From: Vanessa cardui
Taxonomy: Eukaryota > Arthropoda > Insecta > Lepidoptera > Nymphalidae
Direction of reading: 5' to 3'
Length of the DNA: 64,000 nucleotides
NCBI RefSeq assembly: GCF_905220365.1
Contig: NC_061128.1
Coordinates: 6,811,120 to 6,875,119 of the forward strand
Shown one piece after another: positions 1 to 11,800 of this stretch. Made by a program: the position numbers and the translations under genes. Each line of letters begins with the position of its first letter. The stretch's first letter is position 1. Below the pieces are notes generated by a model. That model saw only the letters and a program-made list of their open reading frames with translations, did not search any database and was not told the origin of the DNA.

Positions 1-564
1 GCTTCCATTCAAAGACCTTAAATAATACTACACATCAAAGTATGTAGGAACTAGTCGCACAAGGTGCTTTTTTGAATACCGCCGTAGCTGTAACTGACGT
101 ACACAACCCCGCGAAATCAATAGACAACACACACAGATAAAGCTATTTTAGTTGATTGCGCATGCTCTACAAAGACATCTACCACAACACGCTATATCGG
201 CATTTCAACCAATTTTGTCTGTGCTGCTATACGAGAATCGATTTAAAATAAAACCCTTTGCAATGAAGTAGTAGAGGGCGAGCACCCTGGTGGGGTTGTC
301 TGTCTCTAGTCCGTGACTTGCCCGGTAAACATCGTATCAGCTGGTCGACGACGCAGTAATAAATGTTATGGCGAAATGGCATTTCCAAATTCACGTAATG
401 TTTTCTTAACAGTATACCGCGTATCCGTTATGTTAATCATAAAAATACCGATGTATCAGAAATGAGAATGTGCTGACGGAGTAATATTCATCGATCATTG
501 ACTATTTATTCAGTGCAGTTAAAGATATGCATTTGGTGTCAAATGTCCACGTTGTACAGAACAG
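1..564. other. 5' flank of the TBC1D30-like gene
   Basis: No coding exon was recognised here. In the frame of the first coding exon there is a stop at 520-522 and the first ATG is at 565, so this stretch should hold the promoter and 5' UTR. An NRF1-like element, TTGCGCATGC, lies at 156-165. A more 5' coding exon outside the window cannot be excluded, because vertebrate TBC1D30 has a longer N-terminus. Confidence 0.4.
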
Positions 565-3500
565 ATGAGTGCTATTTTGAACTCTCTCAGGAACTTGGCG
601 AGTTCTGCAAGGACTGCCTCAGGTACAGATAACATTTACGAAATTGCTTTATTTAATTACGACTAGCATATTTGTATCTTGTATTGATCTGTATACTCTT
701 ATTATAGTCGTAAATTAAATTAATGTCTGCCGAGAGAAATTTATATGACTTACGCAACGGATACTTGTAATATGTGATAGATACTTAAATATATGACTAA
801 AAATATAACCTTAATTACAAAATAATGTACGTAAATTAAAACCTTGAGTCTATAGAACATTAAATAAATAGGCAATAGTTTAAATCCCTTTCACTGCTTA
901 ATAAATGCTTGTTTATAAAACAATCTGATAACAATGAAGCTGGCGATACGAGCGCTCGCTTTGGAGTCACACCGGGAAACGAAGGCCCCGGCGAGGGCGG
1001 CTTCGCGGAGTGGCTTCATGCGATGCGCCTCGTCGCTCGTCTTCCTGCCGGGGTACCACAACACTTTCGAAGAAAAGTTAGTATATTTAATATAGGTATT
1101 AGTTAGCTATTTCATTAATTATTTAGTTTCACTAACCTACTTAGAATTTTCAGCTGTAGTAGTACGCCAAAATTAACGGAAAAGTAGATTTTATCATGTA
1201 ATACGGCTTTGATATAATCTATGTTGAGATAATGTGTCCATTATTTATATGCACATGCATTAAGCTGAGAAAATGCAGTGTTTTTTTATCTTATATGTAA
1301 GATTTTTTTAATATTAAAGTAATATTTTTTTAACTTTTAAGTACAATATATTTTTTTATTTAAGTTATTCTTTTCTTTAACTTTTTCTTAAATAAAATAA
1401 TTGTCCGTTTAAAGGTAAAGATTTTATATAGAAAACTTGGGGATCGGCTGACTATATATTTAATATGATGTTATTTAAAGATCGATTTCCATAGAGTTAA
1501 TAAGTGTCAATAAATAAAACCATAATAAAAGAAAATTGCTAATAATTAATGATTTTACTTTTTAATCATCATAAAAATAATTTGCAATCCATGGAATGAC
1601 ATCACACACTAATTGGACATCCAATGACATTTTCAGCTATGGCTGACGCTAGCAGATCGCCACTTGACCGCGCGGGGCATCGACTGGCCGGTCGCCGAAC
1701 GTGGATGCTTCAGAGGGACCGCCCAGCCCGATGATACTGAACTTAGTGCTCAGATTCTCAAGGTACATTTTGTATACATCTACACAACACTCATTAAGAG
1801 CTAATCTTCGAACAATGAACCTAATTTTACCGCCTGACTTTTGTTCTCTTAGCTTATTGTGAAATCTTTTTCTTAAATTATTTGAACTGAATTGATGCAT
1901 TTAGACAGTCTACCCGTGACCACGAACGCTGTAAAGTGCTCGAAACGTCGGGATGTCCAAAATAATTAATATACGCGATTAAAATCCGTTATAACTAGTT
2001 TTATTTAAATGTGTAATAATCGCGAAAATTTAAGACAACATTATGAATTGATGCAATCATGAATAATATGATGACTTTCGTAAATAATGTCGAAATAACG
2101 AGCTCACTAAAAAAAAAAAAAACGTCGTCTAAGTCCCGAAATAAATTACTGTAATATTAATCCATAAATATATATTGATAATATTATTGATTTTTATAAT
2201 TTTAATATTCATAAAATGATGAAAGCTGTAGGTTACGGATATACTTTTATAGGATCTGCATCGGACTGGCTGTTCTCTGTTTTGTGGAGCAGAGGGCCGA
2301 GAAAATCAAGCTATGCTTCGGAGGGTACTATTAGCTTACGCCAGGTACTTATAATATCACATAATCTAGATTACTCTGTCTAATTAAATTTAAAAACAAT
2401 ATACCTATATAATTTCAATTTCAGGTGGAATAAAGATGTTGGTTATTGTCAAGGTTTTAATATGTTAGCCGCAATTATATTAGAAGTTATGGATAAATCA
2501 GAATCAGATTCACTAAAGGTAACTTGATGTGAAGTTGTAATCAAATCTCTAAGCACTTTCGTTACGTGTAATACAATTATTCAAAATTTTAAGGTAATGA
2601 TATACCTAGTCGAAGCGGTGCTACCGGAAGGATATTTTGCTGATGATCTTCGAGGTTTATCAGCTGATATGGCTGCCTTCAGAGACCTCCTACGCCTTCG
2701 ATTACCCCGTCTTGCCCAACATATGGATCATTTACAAAGAATTTCCGACGGTATATGCATTTAAATAATATAAATTAAAATTTCTCACTTAACTTAATTA
2801 AAAATATTTTATAATATTTTATAAATTTTATACATATTTATAATACTCAAAATATAACATCACTTTTTTTTATATGATCAGTTTCCAGTTTCTGTTTTAT
2901 TTGATTGTTTGTTTTGTTTATTATTCCATTCGTTTTCTAAATGACCAATTTACAAGTACATAATTACGTATCTAAATATTAACTCACAATACCAATTTTA
3001 TAAAACATGTGTTTATCTTTGTCATACTTACTTGGTGGTAGGGATTTGTTCAAGTCCACCTGGGTAGGTACCAGCCACTCATCAGGTATTCTACCGCTAA
3101 ACAACAGTACGCAATATTGTTGTGTTCCGGTTTGAAGGTTGAGTGAGCTAGTGTAACTACAGACACAAGGGACATAATATTTTAGTTCCCAAGGTTGGTG
3201 GCGCATTGACGATGTAAGTAATAGTTAATATTTCTTACAGAGTCATCGTCTATGGGTGATGGTGACGACTTAACATCAGGTGGTCGTATAATATGCTCGT
3301 CCGCCAACCTATTCCATAAAAAATACAGACGTAGATTTAAATTACACTCTAAGCCCTAGATGGATGAAATTGAAAGTCAAAATCAAAGGATTTGGATCAC
3401 CTCCTGCAATTAATAATGTTTCAGATTTTTATGGTCATTTAATTTAAATAATGTTAAAATACTTTACCGCAGTATATGACAGAAGCGATGATAGTTTCGA

Positions 3501-6500
3501 CTGCACGCCAAACAGACCCATTTTAACGTACGGATGCAAGCAGTGTCCGACTCCCAAAAAATATATTTTTAATTCCAATTCCGATGTTCCAAGACTTCCA
3601 AGGCTAAAGTCAGTGGCGGCGTAAGGCGTGGGCAGTGTGGGCCACCGCCCACGGCCTCGCGGTGCAAAGGGCCTCGCGTCAGAAGTTTTAAAAAAACAAG
3701 AGCCTCGCAAACTCTTGTCCACATTAAGATTCGATCTCGAGCCGCCACTGGTAACAAACACTCACGGCCTCGCAGTGAAAAGGGCCTCGCACCCGAAATT
3801 TAAAAAACAGTACAACATGACATTGGGATCAGACTACTGAAAAAAAAAAAACAAGGGCCTCGCAAACTGTATCTTGCCCACATTATGATTCGATCTTGCG
3901 CCGCCACTGGCTAAAGTATATAGTATATACGCTAAAATATGAAGCTTTTAGGTAATATCTGTACTGTGTTGCTCTTTACACTATAAATGTGAGGTCTATT
4001 TTCCTATATTCATAAGGAATAATTTGAAAGTATTATATGCGTCCTACATAATCCTTTTGCATTTGCCCAAACGCAAAAGGTAGACAATTTACATTTTTTT
4101 ATTCACAGGCGGTGGCGTCGAACCTCCCTTGCCAGATGTATTTACGATGCAATGGTTTCTTACGTTATACGCTACGTGGCTGCCTCGAGACTCGTTGCTG
4201 AGAATCTGGGATCTAATCCTACTAGATGGCAATGAAATCCTGTTACTCACAGCACTTGCGATCTGGGATATGCTTCAAGAGTAAGTGGAAATAACAGCTT
4301 TAAATAGATTTGCTTACTAAAACACAAAATAAAAATTTCACCACCTAATCAAAGTGTATGAGATACCTATATCTCTTTTTGTAGTCGCATTCTGTCAGCA
4401 CGGTCGGCAGATGAGTTCTACAGCTGTATGGGAGGCGGTGTCGGTGCAGTGTGGGAAGCGGGAGAGAATCTTGTTGTAAGAGTTGTTGCTTTCAACTCAG
4501 CACCCGAACTGCCTCGCTTACGCAGTCTGCACAGATACAGAGTAACGCCACCCGCACCACCGAATGCTCCACCGGTATATCACCCTCCTTTACAATCAGC
4601 GGTACGTATGAGTGTATTTCTTTTTTCTTGATAACTTTGTTTGGTTTTTCTTGTACTCCACTTATTTATCTTTATTAACAATAAATCACAAGTATTCATA
4701 TTTGACTTATTACGCAACTCGGCCTGAGTTTAATCTTATAGCGCTATCTTTCGAACATTTAATATTATATATATTTTTTCAAACTAATGAAAAAAATAAT
4801 AAAGCATAAATTCATGCTGTTCGTGAAAATTAATACTAGAAACAATATCATATTATAAATAACACTGGTTTATTTGAATCCTGTTCCAAAATTGCATTGA
4901 GGAAATATTTATGTAAATCACTGGAAGATACAGTAAAAATGTTTTAGGTGCAGTCAATGACGAAACGAGGTTTGCGACTTTTTTACTCTGAAGATGAAGG
5001 AGATTCTAGCGATGATGGAAATAAAATGGCGTTGGCGACGGTACTTTATTATAATTTTATTATAATTTACAGTTTCGATTTGGCCCCAAAGAATAAAGCG
5101 AGACTTTACTCGTCCCTTAGTTTACAGCTCGGTTTAATCGTAATATAGACATTTTCCTAAATATATATTCCAACAGTGTATAATGATTAGCCACTTCTAC
5201 CGTCTTCTTTAAAGTTTATGATAAAAATCAAATTATTATTTATGCGTAGGTTTTACCCAGACGGGAAGATAGCGCGGGTGATCGATTGTCCTTGGATATA
5301 GGAGCACTCAAAAGACAATATGCCCGCCTCCGTGAAAGGCAGCGTCAAGCTCATGTTATCTTAGCTGCTGCATGTGCTCGACACGCTGCAGGTTTGAATA
5401 TTTTTAAATACATAATATTTTTAAAGTTTAAACAAAATATATACGTCATACATAATTTTATTTCAGTTGGTGTACCTACTTCTCCAACTTCTCTCACAGT
5501 AAATAATCTTCTCCTGGGAAAAAGTGCTATAGTTAGTTCAAGAGGGCGAAGACTTGGTCCTCCACCAGGCGCTATACCACCATCACGTCAAACAACATCG
5601 GTGCCTGAAATAGCATGTCAACGCCAGGACAAAGCTGCAAATGATACTATTAGCTGGGAAGAAGAAAAAAGTCGGAAATCACAAAATAGGAGAAATTCCG
5701 TAAAATGGAAAGATATTAAAAAGGAAAAGAATGTAGAAATAGGACGAAAAACTTCAATTGATTTAGAAGAAACTGGTGATGGCGTGATTGTATCGGAATT
5801 AGAAGCCAATGCAATGATTGCGTCGATGCGATCTCGTAGCTCTAGTGAAACATCTTCATATTCTTCAAGGTCCGAATCTAGTACAGATACTAGTCTTTGT
5901 GATGAAAATGAAAAAGCAAGTGATTCGGAACAAGATTTTCCAATTGACGATAAAGAAAATAACGGTTTTAATCTTAAAATGAAAAAACAATCAACGAAAC
6001 AAATTTCTCCCATGAATAAAATTGTCAAAAGTAGTTCTCCGCCTATTGATAAAGAATCAACTTTTGGCTGTTCTTCTCCTCCAGAAAGTAAAGTAAATAC
6101 AGCAGAAGTGAAAGTGAAAAACATTTCTGAATATCTCGATTCTGCTGCTGGAGAACCGTTACGTGTTTATATAGATGGCTTTGAATTGAAATTGAAAGAG
6201 CCGCACGATATTAGCAATAAGAAAAAAAATCTAACCACAACGTACCCGTTAAAATGCATCCGCCATCCTAGATTATTATATGATAAAAAGTATTCAATTC
6301 AGAAACCAGAATACGATGAAAGAAAGAGTCACAAAAAAACAAATGTATCAAAATCTAGTACTTTGACCGATTATAGTCCCATTAATTCACCTTCTTGTCA
6401 TTGCGTTGTTGATTTTGACTCAAAACGAAAAGAATTGCCACATAAAGTATGTTCTACCTCAAAACTACAAAAAAGTGCAAGACCTCCGGACATAATAGAC

Positions 6501-8255
6501 AGTTTCGCAATGAACCCAAATTTTGTACCGGACATTGACCTGTCTGAGGGAATAATCCCTTACGCTGAAAGTCCTTCGAGGAGTCCTGGTTCCGATAGCC
6601 TTATTGTAAGCGAAGATGAACCACCAATCCCACTGAAAATTGATAAATATTTTGAACACAGTCCAGAATTTTTCGGGGCTCGATTATCCGATCCTAATAA
6701 TTCTGACATTCCAAGTCGACGTCCTACAAAAAGAAACTCACGTTTACCTAAAAAACCAGATTCACTAACCCTTCAAAGTAACAATAACGAAAGGAATTTA
6801 AAAACTGAAGTAGAACGGGCCTCCTCATTACCGCAAAGTCACAGTTTTATTTGTCAAAAATCAGTAAGCCCCGGTATTCATGAAGAGGGAAACGTTGAAA
6901 TACAAATAAAAGATAATGTGAAATATAATAATAATAAAAATATTTCTGAAAGTACAAAAAAGACAAATCTAGAAGAATTACTAGCAGATACAGATACAAC
7001 TGCATCAAAAGAATATATGTTACGATCTGGTCGAAAAAATAGTGAAAGAGCTTTACAAATAATTCAAGAAAACTCACAAATATTAAGTCGAATTTTAACA
7101 AAGCAAAACATAGCTGCGGTAAACAGTAATTCTTTGCAAGACAGTATAAGTGAAAATATTGACAAAAAATTCAAAAGTAGTTTCACTTCTTCAAAAACAA
7201 CAGAAACAAAATTACTAAATTCCCCTTTACTAAAAGAATCTACCTCTGATTCATTAATAGGTTGTCTGAAAAGAATACCTAGAGAAGTGCCAACTGACAA
7301 AACTGATATTTTAAGAGCTAGACCAATATCAATTGATGACCCGTTCTCTTTAGATTTACGCAATGTCGCAACCGGAAGTGACGAATTTTCTTTTAAAAGT
7401 ATTAAAACACCTAGTATAGAAGGCCTTGGTAACAAAACAGATTTGTACGGGTGGGAAAATAAAGGATTTTTTGCAAAATGTGATTTTAAAAGTAGTTCAA
7501 GTCGAGCGGAGCATGTTGATAATAATTACAAAACCACGGACTCTGAGATTTCTATTTCTAGTGGAGTACAGCATAAAAATAGGAGGCCTATATCAGATGA
7601 ATGGTCAAAATATACTTTTTCAAGTGATTCAAAGATTTCCGTTACGTTACCCTCTTCAGAGACAAAGGATTCATCTACTTATGAACGTCGTTTTACGTCT
7701 GATGATTATAATTATCCTCTAACGAATTCGAACAAATACAATGATTCATTGATAAAAGCAAGTGACGAGTGCAGTAAAGCAATGGATCAAAGTCCAAAAA
7801 TTAGCGAAAATTTAATTAAAACCGAAAATAGCTCATTCAGTGATTTTTCCCAAAGAGTAACATCGTCTATTAGTTTTACGTGTGATCCGTCTGTAGATGA
7901 TGATTCGCCTATGGGTGCAAAAAGCAATTCTAGTGATACCTTATGTCAAATTACATCATTAGACCAAGTTTCCACGCCTATTTCACCGAAGGTATTTCCA
8001 AATAGAGATACACCAACGCTTTCAAGGGACTCTTTAGAAATAAGTGATAAAGCTAAGATTGAAAATGATGACACTTGTAGTGCTATAACCTCTCTTCTAG
8101 AAACCGACACGTTGTCATCGTTGTCGTACCCACGCAGTCCTTCAACAGGTTCCTACCACCCATTCCCAACACGGCCACCCATCCGCTTGCCTAAAGATAT
8201 TGGAGTTAGATTAGGTATGTATCCAAAAGAAACGATAAATTCACCGCAAAAATGA
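565..8255 (+). CDS. TBC1D30: TBC1 domain family member 30-like Rab GTPase-activating protein
   Basis: Exons: 565-622, 940-1076, 1637-1762, 2253-2344, 2425-2518, 2594-2750, 4109-4280, 4385-4601, 4948-5040, 5250-5391, 5467-8255 (4077 nt, 1358 aa). The TBC domain spans about residues 45-330. It carries both catalytic fingers: Arg111 in QILKDLHRTGC and Gln147 in GYCQGF. Downstream are blocks typical of TBC1D30: an LDIGALKRQY segment near residue 395 and NNLLLGK near 445 (DUF4682-type). A long low-complexity Ser/Asn/Lys-rich tail of about 900 aa follows, mostly one exon. TBC proteins speed GTP hydrolysis by Rabs, and human TBC1D30 has been reported to act on Rab8 in ciliogenesis. The start is the first ATG after an in-frame stop. 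Identity is firm from the TBC blocks. The N-terminus is the least certain part. Confidence 0.92.
3010..3325. repeat. Common lepidopteran interspersed repeat, copy 1
   Basis: This lies in TBC1D30 intron 6. It contains the run ACTACAGACACAAGGGACAT followed by TTCCCAAGGTTGGTGGCGC and a CATCAGGTGG...ATATGCTCGTCCGCC end. From general familiarity this is a very common lepidopteran non-LTR/SINE-type repeat, but I cannot name the family. Diverged copies are at 38719-38885 (opposite orientation) and 60605-60705 (same orientation). Confidence 0.6.
3611..3909. mobile_element. Non-autonomous hAT-type MITE with 8-bp target duplication
   Basis: A 299-bp element in TBC1D30 intron 6. The left end reads CAGTGGCGGCGTAAG and the right end is its inverted match CTTGCGCCGCCACTG, with one mismatch. 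It is flanked by the identical 8-mer GCTAAAGT at 3603-3610 and 3910-3917. An 8-bp target duplication with CAGTG-type ends is characteristic of the hAT superfamily. There is no transposase. The interior is partly duplicated: GCCTCGC motifs recur and a second GCCGCCACTGG occurs near 3740, so it looks composite. Confidence 0.85.
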
Positions 8256-8896
8256 AAACGAGTCCAAAAAATAAAATTACAATTATTTGTATGTTGTTTC
8301 ATTATTTTAAACTTTTACATGTATTTATATGTTGACTTTGTTAATTTACATATATTTAGAAGGATTTTTTCGATATATTTACTTTATTAATTGTCGTATC
8401 GGCTAATATTAAATGATTTTTATGGATAAACATTTAAGTATTACTTTAGTCGTTATGTAAAATAATATATTTTTTAAGCTGATATTAAAATTCGCTTTAT
8501 AGCTAATTCGGAATACGAAAAGCTTTGTATGATACAATAATAAGTAAAATTTACCGCTCGCAATTTTGAAACAATCCGTATTCTATTTGAGCTTTACAAA
8601 ATTATGTAGATGAACATGAATGAACTTGATTGATGATTGATTATGATGTTTTTGAAATGAAAAACACAAAACAAATAATGTTAAGCTCGATTGGAGTCAA
8701 TATTTCACGGCAATTAACTGTTATTCAAATGAAACTAGTAAAATTAAACTAAACTAATTTAGTAAATTATCTTCGAGAAAGAGAAAAATAATTGTTATTT
8801 AAAGAAAATATTTATTATACGACAATATTGATAATTAAATACATTATGTGATCGCAGACGAAGTATTTTATTTACAATTTCACCTCAGCATTAATA
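8256..8896. other. Convergent intergenic region, TBC1D30 / GLDC 3' ends
   Basis: AT-rich sequence between two tail-to-tail genes. An AATAAA lies at 8270-8275 just after the TBC1D30 stop. An AATAAA for the minus-strand GLDC transcript reads at 8867-8872, about 25 nt past its stop. No coding signal was seen. Confidence 0.5.
8867..8872 (-). promoter_or_regulatory. Poly(A) signal of GLDC
   Basis: AATAAA on the minus strand, 25 nt downstream of the GLDC stop codon. It is the nearest canonical signal. Confidence 0.5.
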
Positions 8897-11800
8897 TCAG
8901 AAGTCATCGATGACGGGTGGGCAAGTGCAAACTAAATGTTTGTCACCATACATGTCATCAATGCGGCTGACTGTTGGCCAGATTTTAATTTCTCCTTTAA
9001 CAAACGGCTGAAAAGAAAGTATAATAAATTGTTATCAATACAAAGTATAAAATAAAAGTCGCTTACCGCTGCCTGTACCTAGGTATGCTTAAATCTTTAA
9101 AATTACACAACGGATTTTGATGCCGTTTTTTTCTAATAGATAAATTGATTTTGCGATTTTTATTTACTGACTTTTATAGACCTACTTTAGACCAGATATT
9201 ATACCTTTTGTTTTAGTAAAATATATAATATTTTTATCACAAGTTCGAGGATACTGTACACATCACCTATGTACAGGTAAAATTAACGACTATGATGAAT
9301 GAATTGTATTCGTCTTTTTACATTAAATTAAATGACGCCTTTGTTAGGAACTTACTCGAATTAAAACGTATTCATAGTAACTAATAACAAATACACTTGG
9401 TAAGTCGCATAATTATTTAAATTCATAGAATTTATATTTAAACTTATTTAGAAATTGGTTAAATCCATTAAATTATGATTATTAGCTAATGAGTTATCGT
9501 CGTAAAACCTATGTTCATAATACTGTTATACCCATTAAAAATAATACTTACAGCTGGAAAGGCGGCTTGTTCCCTAGTATAAGGTCGGTTCCAATCCTCT
9601 GTTATTACTTCCTCTTGTGTGTGTGGCGCCATCTGTTTAATTTATTCAATTGTTAACATATCTCGTATGAAATATTAGAGTTTGTTTGACTTTATGCAAA
9701 TAATTACCTTTACTGGGTTCAGTCTTTTGTCTATGAGGCCGTCTTCAATGTCTTTAATTTCTTTTCTAATTGTTATGAGCGCGTCACAAAAACGATCTAA
9801 CTCCTGAAGATCTTCTGATTCCGTTGGTTCAATCATAAGTGTACCAGCCACTGGCCATGATATGGTCGGCGCGTGGAAACCTACACGTATAAATTAATTG
9901 GTATTGAGGAACAAATTTTATTTACTTTCTTTTATTTGAATGATTGTTTTTTATTTTAATTAAGTACAGTAGTAACAAATTAAAATTAATAATTTTATTG
10001 GCAATGTATGATTGATAAGATCTCAAAAAGTTACTTACCAAAATCCATTAGCCGTTTAGCGATATCACCGGGCTCGATATTAGCCGTTTTCTTCAAATCT
10101 CTTACGTCTATGATGAATTCGTGTGCAACCAGACCTCTTTCACCTTTGTATAGAGTCTTATAGTGGCCATCCAGTCTTCGTGACATGTAGTTAGCGTTAA
10201 GGATAGCAACTTGCGTTGCTCGCTTCAGACCTTTAGGTCCCATCATCTGTGTAATACAATACTTGAGTAAAAATCGGAGGAATTCTATTCGAATTATCAA
10301 TGTGAAAATTATGATTTGTGATGTAAATTACATCATTAATCATTAGCGTATATTGTAGTATAACTATACATACGTATAAATATAATACATACAATAATGT
10401 AAGTACAAGAGAGATTTAAATAGATTTAGGAAGGCGATGTTGGCTGCACAAAATTACTTACAAAAATATTATAATTTTGAATGCATTACTCACTTTTATA
10501 TATGCCCATGAGATCGGTAAAATAGCCGAAGATCCAAAGGGTGCTGCACTCACTGAGCCGAAGCTGTGCGCTGCGTCTCCTAAGTCAGCAAGAGGATTTA
10601 TCACGGGGTGTGACGGTAAGAACGGTGCTAGGTGAGCTTTCCTGTAAAATACAGTTTCATAGATAATTAATTAAAAAAAATATATTTAGTAACTACTTAT
10701 TATTGCATTAAAAACTATACTTACACGCCGATAGGCCCCATTCCTGGACCTCCTCCACCGTGAGGTATGCAGAAAGTTTTATGTAAATTAAGATGTGATA
10801 CATCACTCCCATAATCACCCGGACGACATAGACCGACCTGTATTGAAAAAGTAAAGTAAGTAAAGTAACAACCTGTAAATATAAAAATACATACATATAT
10901 AATTTCCCATTGCTGAGCTAATGGCCTCCTCTCCCATTAAGGAGAGGGCTTGCAACATATTGCATCACGCTGTTCCAATGCGGGTTGGTGGAATGCACAT
11001 GTGGCAGAATTTTAAATGAAATCAGACACATGCAGGTCTCCTCACGACGTTTTCCTTCACCGCCGATCACGACATGAATTATAAACACAAATTAAGCACA
11101 CATATATAGTGGGCTTGCCTGGGTTTGAACCCGAAATCATCAGTTAAGATGCACGCATTCTAACCACTGGGCCGTCTCGGCTCAAGTGAGGAGAAGAGGC
11201 TATGTTTTAAAGATTTATTTTAAAATAGGACTACTGTTTGTCATTGTCAAAACGTTCAAAAAACGAAGTGTGAATGATGAAGTATATGCCGATCAAGAGA
11301 AAAGATCACCTGCGCGTTCATGTTGGCTCCGTCGAGGTAGACTTGTCCGCCGTGCGCGTGCACGAGCGCACACACGTCAGCGGCGCGCTCCTCGAACACG
11401 CCGAATGTACTCGGATATGTCAGCATCAGGCACGACAACTTCGCGCTGTGCTCTTCTACCTGTGTGATGACCATGACATGACTTGTTATGCTTGCTAATT
11501 CTCATTCGAGTTTATTTTGAGATTGTTTTCACTATTAATATATCGACTATTACTATCTTCAATTCTTAAGTGTTTTTTGCCATTTATAGCAATAAATTCT
11601 TTAATATTCTAAGTTTAATTTTTTTTATGGTAAAGTCAAGTCAAAGTCAAAAATCTTTATTCAAAATAGAAGTGATTACACTCTTTTATTGATAGTCAAA
11701 AATCTACCACCGGTTCGGAATTTAACACCTCAGACCTGAGAAGAACGGGCGAAAGAAACTCAGCGGGAGATAAATTATAGGTAGTTACCATGTCTTTAAG

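Noticed and set aside
5286..8255. 989-aa ORF as a separate gene
   Set aside because: It is exons 10-11 of the TBC1D30-like gene plus the in-frame intron 10. The upstream TBC exons join in phase.
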